From: JBBRBB01 sp963830175
GTDB lineage: Bacteria > Bacteroidota > Bacteroidia > Chitinophagales > Chitinophagaceae
Direction: 5' to 3'
Length of the DNA stretch: 64,000 bases
NCBI GenBank assembly: GCA_963830175.1
Contig: CAWHKV010000006.1
Location: 178,926 to 242,925, forward strand
Under the pieces are notes generated by a model that was given only the letters and a program-made list of their open reading frames with translations, did not search any database and had not been told where the DNA came from. Positions 59,201 to 64,000 of the stretch are shown piece after piece (within the stretch, counting starts at the first letter, position 1; every line of letters starts with the position of its first letter). The position numbers were made by a program, and so were the translations under genes.

Positions 59201-60757
59201 ACTTAAATGTTGAGGCTGATCACTGAGGATAGCGAGAGGCACATCAGTTCCCATCGCGCCGATAGGCTCTTTACCTTCAATGCACATGGGCGCAATTATG
59301 GTATCGAGGTCTTCGGTAGAATAACCAAAAGCTTTATGGTATTTAAATATCTGGTCACTTTCGAGGTGGGTAAACATAACCCTGGGTTCAGGCAATTCTT
59401 CCAGCCGGATCTTATATTTATTCAACCATTCGGCATAAGGTTTTTGACCGCAAATGGTAGATTTTAATTCATCATCACTTATAATTCTACCCTGGTCAAG
59501 GTCTACTACAAACATCTTTCCTGCCTGCAGTCTTCCTTTTTCTATTATGGTGGATGGATCTACAGGAAGTACGCCTGCTTCTGATGCCATGATAACCCTA
59601 TCGTCTGTGGTAACGCAATACCTTGATGGCCGAAGTCCGTTCCTATCAAGCGTGGCACCAATTATATTTCCATCAGTAAATGAAATGGAAGCGGGACCAT
59701 CCCACGGTTCCATCAATGATGCATGGTATTCGTAAAATGCTTTTTTCCTGGGATCCATCAAATCATTTCCATCCCACGCTTCAGGAATAAGCATCATCAT
59801 TACATGTGGCAATGACCTGCCGGTATGTAACAACAATTCAATCATGTTATCGAGACAGGCTGAATCACTTTGTCCCTGTGTAATAACCGGGAGTAACATC
59901 TTCATTTCCTCATCGGTAAACCATGGGGAAGTAAAAGAATGTTCGCTTGTACGAAGCCAGTTTAAATTTCCCTGTAGCGTATTTATTTCACCATTGTGTG
60001 CAATGAAACGGAAAGGTTGCGCCAACTTCCACGAGGGAAATGTATTAGTGGCAAACCTCGAGTGCACGAGCCCAAAGGCTGATACTACACGCTTATTATT
60101 GAGATCGGGGTAATAATTTCTAAGCTGGTTGCTGGTAAGTTGCCCTTTGTATACTACTGTTTTATAAGAAAGTGAAGAAAAATAAAAACCGATCTCATCT
60201 TTTTTAACAGTATTTAAAATTGTGTGGCTGGCATAATTACGCAAAACATACAATTTCCTCTCCAATTCATCAGGTGATTTTATAAGATAGGTGCCCCCTA
60301 CGAAAACCTGTTCAATTTCCGGTTCTACCGACAGGGCAGTAGCGCCTATACCTTCAATATTAACCGGAACTTTTCTATATGCTAATACTTCAAGTCCAAG
60401 TTTCTCTGCAGCACGGTTAAATATGTTTCGGCACTCTTCTCTTAACCTAACATCTTTTGGAAAAAAAATAGTACCCACACCGTATTTACCAAAATCAGGA
60501 AGTTGAATACCCATTTTAATACACTCATCAAGAAAAAATTCATGTGGAGTTTGAATCATGATGCCTGCACCATCGCCTGTATTCACCTCACAACCGCACG
60601 CACCGCGGTGTTCCATGTTTTCCAATACGGTTAAAGCATCGGATATAACCTGGTGAGATTTGTTGCCTTTAATATTTGCCACAAATCCTATTCCGCACGC
60701 ATCATGTTCAAAGGCAGGATCATATAATCCCTCATGTCTGCTAATATTTACAGGCAT
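56219..60757 (-). CDS. gltB: Glutamate synthase large subunit
   Basis: Makes two glutamates from glutamine and 2-oxoglutarate. 1,512 residues, full length with no frameshift. An N-terminal propeptide of 20 residues precedes the catalytic Cys21 (H-D-A-C-G-I-G-F-V); glutaminase domain to about residue 430, central linker, FMN-binding barrel with 3Fe-4S cluster motif C-I-M-M-R-K-C-H-L-N-T-C, and C-terminal G-x-x-G-x-G beta-helix domain (I-R-G-K-A-G-E-R-F-G-V-R-N). Divergent from the M43 protease gene across 285 bases. Confidence 0.97.
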   Translation of the reverse strand: MPVNISRHEGLYDPAFEHDACGIGFVANIKGNKSHQVISDALTVLENMEHRGACGCEVNTGDGAGIMIQTPHEFFLDECIKMGIQLPDFGKYGVGTIFFPKDVRLREECRNIFNRAAEKLGLEVLAYRKVPVNIEGIGATALSVEPEIEQVFVGGTYLIKSPDELERKLYVLRNYASHTILNTVKKDEIGFYFSSLSYKTVVYKGQLTSNQLRNYYPDLNNKRVVSAFGLVHSRFATNTFPSWKLAQPFRFIAHNGEINTLQGNLNWLRTSEHSFTSPWFTDEEMKMLLPVITQGQSDSACLDNMIELLLHTGRSLPHVMMMLIPEAWDGNDLMDPRKKAFYEYHASLMEPWDGPASISFTDGNIIGATLDRNGLRPSRYCVTTDDRVIMASEAGVLPVDPSTIIEKGRLQAGKMFVVDLDQGRIISDDELKSTICGQKPYAEWLNKYKIRLEELPEPRVMFTHLESDQIFKYHKAFGYSTEDLDTIIAPMCIEGKEPIGAMGTDVPLAILSDQPQHLSNYFKQLFAQVTNPPIDPIREKMVMSLAAFVGNNGNILVEDPLACHTVALKHPVLNNHELEKMRSIDTGIFQAKSLQTYFRADGKPGSLKAGIERLCRYAADAVEDGFEVLILTDRAIDSEHAPIPSLLATAAVHHHLIRKGLRGQVGIVVEAGDVWEVHHFACLIGYGATAINPYLALSTIRDMKLKGKLDTNWDVEELKKNYIKAVGDGLLKVFSKMGISTLQSYQGAQIFEIIGLNRDVVNHYFSGSTSRIEGMGLDEIAKEILARHFFAFSKKEIPVDRLPVGGYYQWKRKGEFHLFNPQTIHLLQYSTRMNDYNIFKKYSKLVNDQSEKACTLRGLFQFKKTRPSVSIDEVEPAENIFRRFATGAMSFGSISWEAHTTLAIAMNRLGGKSNTGEGGEDESRYLPLPNGDSMRSSIKQVASARFGVTSYYLSEADELQIKMAQGAKPGEGGQLPGHKVDDWIGKTRHATPGVGLISPPPHHDIYSIEDLAQLIFDLKNSNRKARINVKLVSKAGVGTIAAGVAKAKADVVLISGHDGGTGASPISSIKHAGLPWELGLAETHQTLVKNKLRSRIVVQADGQLKTGRDIAVAALLGAEEWGVATAALVTEGCIMMRKCHLNTCPVGVATQDPELRKRFTGDADYVVNLFKFLVQELREIMADLGFKTVNEMIGQADCLEMKENIKHWKYNNLDLSPILYKEPADDSVGLYQSELQDHQLEDVLDWEMLRLAQPALLKGEKVYANLEIKNTNRTTGTILSNEITKIYKADGLPDDTIHFKINGTAGQSFGAFNTRGVTLELEGDGNDYFGKGLSGAKLIVYPPANAGYVPEENIIIGNVAFYGATSGESYIRGKAGERFGVRNSGASVVVEGVGDHGCEYMTGGTVIILGETGRNFAAGMSGGIAYVYDLQNKFSIMCNTEMVDVDPLDNNDAALLHTMISRHVHYTDSTVGKFLIDDFENQLHHFIKVFPKEYKKVLASRIVQIPVKSQKH

Positions 60758-61042
60758 TTTTATACTATTTAATTAAGAAGTAAAAATTTCCAGGCAGGCA
60801 ATGAAAATAAAGTTAGGAAATTGTGACCACTCATTAAATAATTTTTGTTATTAGACTGCAAATTCCATAAATAATGTGAAAAACCTGTTGATTAATTAGA
60901 AATTATTCAACAAAAATTAAATATTCAATAAAAACTATTTAAAATACTAACTAACGTTTCTTAATCTTTTAATCAAATAGTCATGGTGAAAGTATTTTTC
61001 TATCTATAATTAATGTATTTTAACACCCTTAAAATTTAACAA

Positions 61043-62355
61043 ATGAAATCCTTTTTGCTTTTTTGCGCATTAACAGGGCTGTGCGCAATATCCTATGCTC
61101 AAACCAATGCCCTACCCGATGCTTTCAAGAGATGTTCAAGTTACGAGTACTATGTACAAATGCTTAAAGAGCAGCCTGAGTTTTTAAAAAACCAGGAAAA
61201 GATTGAAGCATTCACTCAACAGTATATTAAAAACAAAAGTGCCCAAAGCATGGTTGAAAAAACGGGTGCTGCAGTTTATAATATTCCAGTTGTGGTGCAT
61301 GTAATTTATAAAACAACTGCACAAAATATAAGTGATGCGCAGATTAATAGTCAGATTAGTATCCTTAACCAGGATTACCAGAAATTAAATGCAGATGTTA
61401 CTAAGGTTCCTTCAGTATGGACGTCGCTGGTAGCTGACTGCCAAATAAATTTTTGTCTTGCCAAAATAGATCCTGCAGGCAATCCAACCACAGGCATTAT
61501 TCGTAAAGCCACAACAAAAACCTCATTTTCAACAAACAATAATGTAAAACATAATGGAACCGGGGGAGATGATGCCTGGGATACAAAACAATATTTAAAT
61601 ATCTGGGTTTGTAAATTAGGAGGAGGAGTATTAGGTTATGCTCAATTTCCCGGGGGCAATGTGGCCAATGATGGAGTTGTAATTACATATACTGCTTTTG
61701 GAAATATAGGTTCCGCAGCATACCCATATAACAAAGGAAGAACAGCAACACATGAAGTTGGTCACTGGTTAAACCTTCGCCACATTTGGGGAGATGATAA
61801 TGGATTATGCACAGGAAGCGACCTGGTTGCAGACACTCCAAACCAGGGAGCCGAAAGGTACGGATGTCCAAAGTTTCCAGCGCTATCATGTCTTAATACG
61901 CCAAATGGCGACATGTTTATGAATTATATGGATTATACCGATGATCGTTGCATGTATATGTTTACAAATGGCCAAAAGGATAGGATGACCGCTACACTTG
62001 TAACGGGTGGTGCTAGAAATTCAATTACCGTGTCAGGAAAATGCGGTGTGCCGCCTGCAGGTAAAGTTCATCCATTTCAGGTACAGCCATAAATGTTTCG
62101 GTAGCTCCAAACCCAGTGGTATCAGGCAATCCCAATGTTTCTTATACATTAAATACAAATACCACAAATGTGCAGGTTAGCATATTTAATGTTTATGGGT
62201 TAGGAATAAAAAATATTAAAATGGGAAATCAGTCAGCTGGTCAATACAACATTAAGGCTTCTGATTTAAATCATTTTGAAAATGGAATTTACCTCGTAAA
62301 AGTTTTTGGCAACAATGCTTTGCTTGGAACAACCAGGTTTGTTGTAAGTAAATAA
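61043..62355 (+). CDS. Secreted M43 (pappalysin-type) zinc metalloprotease with T9SS domain, one frameshift
   Basis: A secreted protease. Signal peptide 1-20 (S-Y-A-Q). The zinc site is H-E-V-G-H-W-L-N-L-R-H (His237, Glu238, His241, His247), with Met-turn M-N-Y-M-D-Y-T-D-D. The first open frame stops at 62092. Adding one base near 62068 continues with S-I-S-G-T-A-I-N-V, then the T9SS type-A sorting domain P-N-P-V-V-S-G ... F-V-V-S-K to 62355. Total about 437 residues. A deletion error is the likely cause. Without the repair the protease would lack its sorting domain. Confidence 0.9.
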
Positions 62356-62372
62356 TATTAGAAATTAGTTAT

Positions 62373-62404
62373 AAAAAAAGGTTGCCATATGGCAACCTTT
62401 TTTT
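62373..62404. terminator. Bidirectional terminator between M43 protease and DUF4293 gene
   Basis: Perfect palindrome with arms AGGTTGCC/GGCAACCT and loop ATAT, flanked by seven A before and seven T after. It serves both convergent genes (ends at 62355 and 62412). Confidence 0.9.
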
Positions 62405-62411
62405 ATAAAAC

Positions 62412-62819
62412 TTATCGCAACCTGTCCATGCTTTTTAATAACTTTTGGTCTTTATATATACCTCGAATGGCGAGGAATATAAAAATGGGAATGGCAAATG
62501 CAAAAACGGATGATAAAGCTATGCCTCCATTGGATAATTCTGCCGTATAATAAAAATATAAGAAAAGATTCAGAAGGCTAATTACTAAAGCCAGGATGGC
62601 CAACCTTAATTGAATTTTCCGTTGCTTGAAAAAGAAAATATTAATAATGCATAAAGCCCCAAGAATTGAGGTTAACATAAGTAATAGTGTTCTGGAAACC
62701 GCATTAAAATCGGGGTCGGCATCCAGGTTATTGCCAATAATATAAAAAGGAAATTTTAGTGTTAAAAAAGCTAAAACTGCAGCCACCAGCAACCACAAAG
62801 ATTGTATTCGTTGTATCAT
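62412..62819 (-). CDS. DUF4293 membrane protein
   Basis: A 135-residue protein with four hydrophobic segments and the typical beginning M-I-Q-R-I-Q-S-L-W-L-L. Length fits DUF4293, a Bacteroidota family of unknown function. Convergent with the protease; the divergent neighbour on the other side is ffh. Confidence 0.88.
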   Translation of the reverse strand: MIQRIQSLWLLVAAVLAFLTLKFPFYIIGNNLDADPDFNAVSRTLLLMLTSILGALCIINIFFFKQRKIQLRLAILALVISLLNLFLYFYYTAELSNGGIALSSVFAFAIPIFIFLAIRGIYKDQKLLKSMDRLR

Positions 62820-62914
62820 AACTAATTTTTAAAGCAATAAAAATAAAATTAACCTGCTGATTTGCAATTTTATTTAATGTTCAGTTACCCTCTTAAATGG
62901 TTTAAGGCATTTGT

Positions 62915-62922
62915 TATATTTG
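62915..62922 (+). promoter_or_regulatory. TAnnTTTG promoter element upstream of ffh
   Basis: TATATTTG fits the consensus exactly; the -33 box is not clear. It implies a start near 62927 and an untranslated leader of about 98 bases before the ffh start. Confidence 0.55.
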
Positions 62923-62925
62923 CGG

Positions 62926-63002
62926 CCGGCTAATCCTTCTGTTTAATATAGTTGCTGAGTTGAAGGGTACACGCAAGGACGCTTTAATTAGCCATGAGCC
63001 GG
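62926..63002 (+). other. ffh leader with alternative pairing
   Basis: The leader's 5' end CCGGCTAAT overlaps two pairing choices: GGCTAAT (62928-62934) with ATTAGCC (62987-62993), and CCGGCT (62926-62931) with AGCCGG (62997-63002). The two pairings share the 5' arm and exclude each other, which is reminiscent of leader switches. There is no direct evidence of regulation. Confidence 0.4.
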
Positions 63003-63024
63003 ATTAAAAAAATTTCTTAATAAT

Positions 63025-64000
63025 ATGTTTAATAATCTTACAGAAAAACTTGAAAGTGCCTTTAAAAATTTAAAGGGAGAAGCGCGAATTAATGAATTAA
63101 ATGTTGCCAACACCGTTAAAGATATAAGGCGTGCTTTAATTGATGCTGATGTAAACTTTAAAATTGCTAAAGAATTTACAGATAGGATAAAAGACAAGGC
63201 ATCAGGTTCTAAAGTAATAAACGCCATTAGTCCCGGGCAGCTAATGGTAAAAATCGTTCAGGATGAACTCACCGAGTTAATGGGGGGTTCAGAAGCATCG
63301 TTTGATATTTCAGGAAATCCTGCGATTATTTTGGTTGCAGGTTTACAGGGAAGTGGTAAAACAACCTTCACCAGCAAACTTGCCCATTATTTAAAAACCA
63401 AAAAAGGTAAATCGCCCTTATTGGTGGCGGCAGATATTTACAGGCCGGCGGCAATTGACCAGTTGATGGTTTTGGGTGAGCAAATTAATGTTGACGTTTA
63501 CAGCGAAAGGGAAAATAAAAATGCAGTAAGCATTGCTACAAATGCAATAAAGGAGGCTAAAAGTAAAAATAAAAATGTTGTTATTATCGATACTGCAGGT
63601 CGTTTGGCAATTGATGAAGTGATGATGACCGAAGTGGCAGACATAAAAAATGCCGTTAAACCTGCAGAGATTTTATTTGTAGTAGATAGCATGACCGGTC
63701 AGGATGCAGTAAATACTGCAAAAGCCTTTAATGACCGACTTGATTTTACCGGAGTTGTACTTACCAAATTAGATGGCGATACCCGAGGTGGTGCAGCACT
63801 TTCCATTAAATACACTGTAAACAAGCCCATTAAATTTGTAAGCAGTGGCGAAAAGGTTGACACCCTGGATGTTTTCTATCCCGAACGTATGGCGCAGCGC
63901 ATATTAGGCATGGGCGATATTACCAGCTTAGTTGAAAAAGCGCAAGAGCAGTTTGATGAGGCTGAAGCCAAAAAACTTGAAAAGAAAATAAGGCGAAACC
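63025..64000 (+). CDS. ffh: Signal recognition particle protein Ffh, 3' end outside window
   Basis: Binds signal sequences of nascent membrane proteins and, with 4.5S RNA, targets them to FtsY. Start ATG 63025 (M-F-N-N-L-T-E-K-L). The N domain helical bundle leads to the G domain with P-loop G-L-Q-G-S-G-K-T-T, A-D-I-Y-R-P-A-A, D-T-A-G-R, T-K-L-D-G-D and G-G-A-A-L. The C-terminal M domain begins near the right edge (K-A-Q-E-Q-F-D-E) and continues outside. Frame intact over the visible 325 codons. Confidence 0.96.
   Translation, partial: MFNNLTEKLESAFKNLKGEARINELNVANTVKDIRRALIDADVNFKIAKEFTDRIKDKASGSKVINAISPGQLMVKIVQDELTELMGGSEASFDISGNPAIILVAGLQGSGKTTFTSKLAHYLKTKKGKSPLLVAADIYRPAAIDQLMVLGEQINVDVYSERENKNAVSIATNAIKEAKSKNKNVVIIDTAGRLAIDEVMMTEVADIKNAVKPAEILFVVDSMTGQDAVNTAKAFNDRLDFTGVVLTKLDGDTRGGAALSIKYTVNKPIKFVSSGEKVDTLDVFYPERMAQRILGMGDITSLVEKAQEQFDEAEAKKLEKKIRRN

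Noticed and set aside
1..64000. Polysaccharide utilisation locus, CRISPR, prophage or insertion sequence
   Set aside because: No SusC/SusD pair, no direct-repeat array, no integrase, transposase or phage structural gene was found.

Overview
The window reads as a chromosomal stretch of a Bacteroidota bacterium, most probably of the family Chitinophagaceae. The sequence-level reasons are AT-rich spacers, promoters of the TAnnTTTG type with a TTTG box 19 bases upstream (perfect in front of the tRNA), proteins ending in type IX secretion (T9SS) sorting domains, a futalosine-pathway menaquinone gene, and families typical of the phylum (DUF4954, DUF4293, Gln-type gltBD beside amt). There are no transposases, phage genes, CRISPR arrays or rRNA. 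One tRNA is present.

Layout. 1-5 kb: a lipoprotein sulfatase (cut by the left edge), an ECF sigma factor and a UvrA with half of one zinc module missing. 5.2-18.3 kb: two giant secreted T9SS proteins. The first, about 9.6 kb, is broken into several frames and carries a tandem duplication of a module of about 2.1 kb; the second shares its C-terminal half. 18.3-23 kb: a PAP2 phosphatase, a small His-rich protein, two secreted proteins that end in the same Asn-Pro-Cys-Pro-Pro-Cys tail, a membrane protein and a NarL-type two-component pair. 23-32.4 kb: a carbohydrate block with a Gfo/Idh oxidoreductase, SDR, GH1-like protein, xylulokinase, xylose isomerase and nucleoside/sugar MFS permease, then mtaB. 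32.4-43.5 kb: a GH1-like/RmlD fusion, a 33-residue membrane microprotein, an EamA exporter, DUF4954, glmS, GNAT, tRNA-Val, a lipoprotein, a dolichol-phosphate-mannose-synthase-like glycosyltransferase and a DnaQ-like exonuclease. 43.6-49 kb: a 42-residue lipoprotein, deoxynucleoside kinase, trpS, a PagL-like deacylase, mqnA and purB. 49-56 kb onward: a type-B T9SS protein, a porin, amt, gltD and gltB (nitrogen assimilation), an M43 metalloprotease, DUF4293 and the start of ffh (cut by the right edge).

How genes work together. XylA and XylB form the classic xylose to xylulose-5-phosphate route, with the MFS permease as likely importer and the SDR/GH1-like/Gfo-Idh genes as a probable pre-processing module. 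Amt imports ammonium and GltBD assimilates it; the porin between amt and the T9SS gene probably serves the same outer-membrane need.

A warning for any user: at least six conserved genes (Gfo/Idh, mtaB, glmS, the glycosyltransferase, amt, M43 protease) each contain one single-base frameshift, usually in or near a short homopolymer, and the giant T9SS gene contains more than ten. Because glmS is normally essential, most of these look like sequencing or assembly errors rather than true pseudogenes. The most novel-looking signals are the shared NPCPPC tail beside the two-component system, the GH1-like/RmlD fusion, and the uneven identity of the duplicated T9SS modules.
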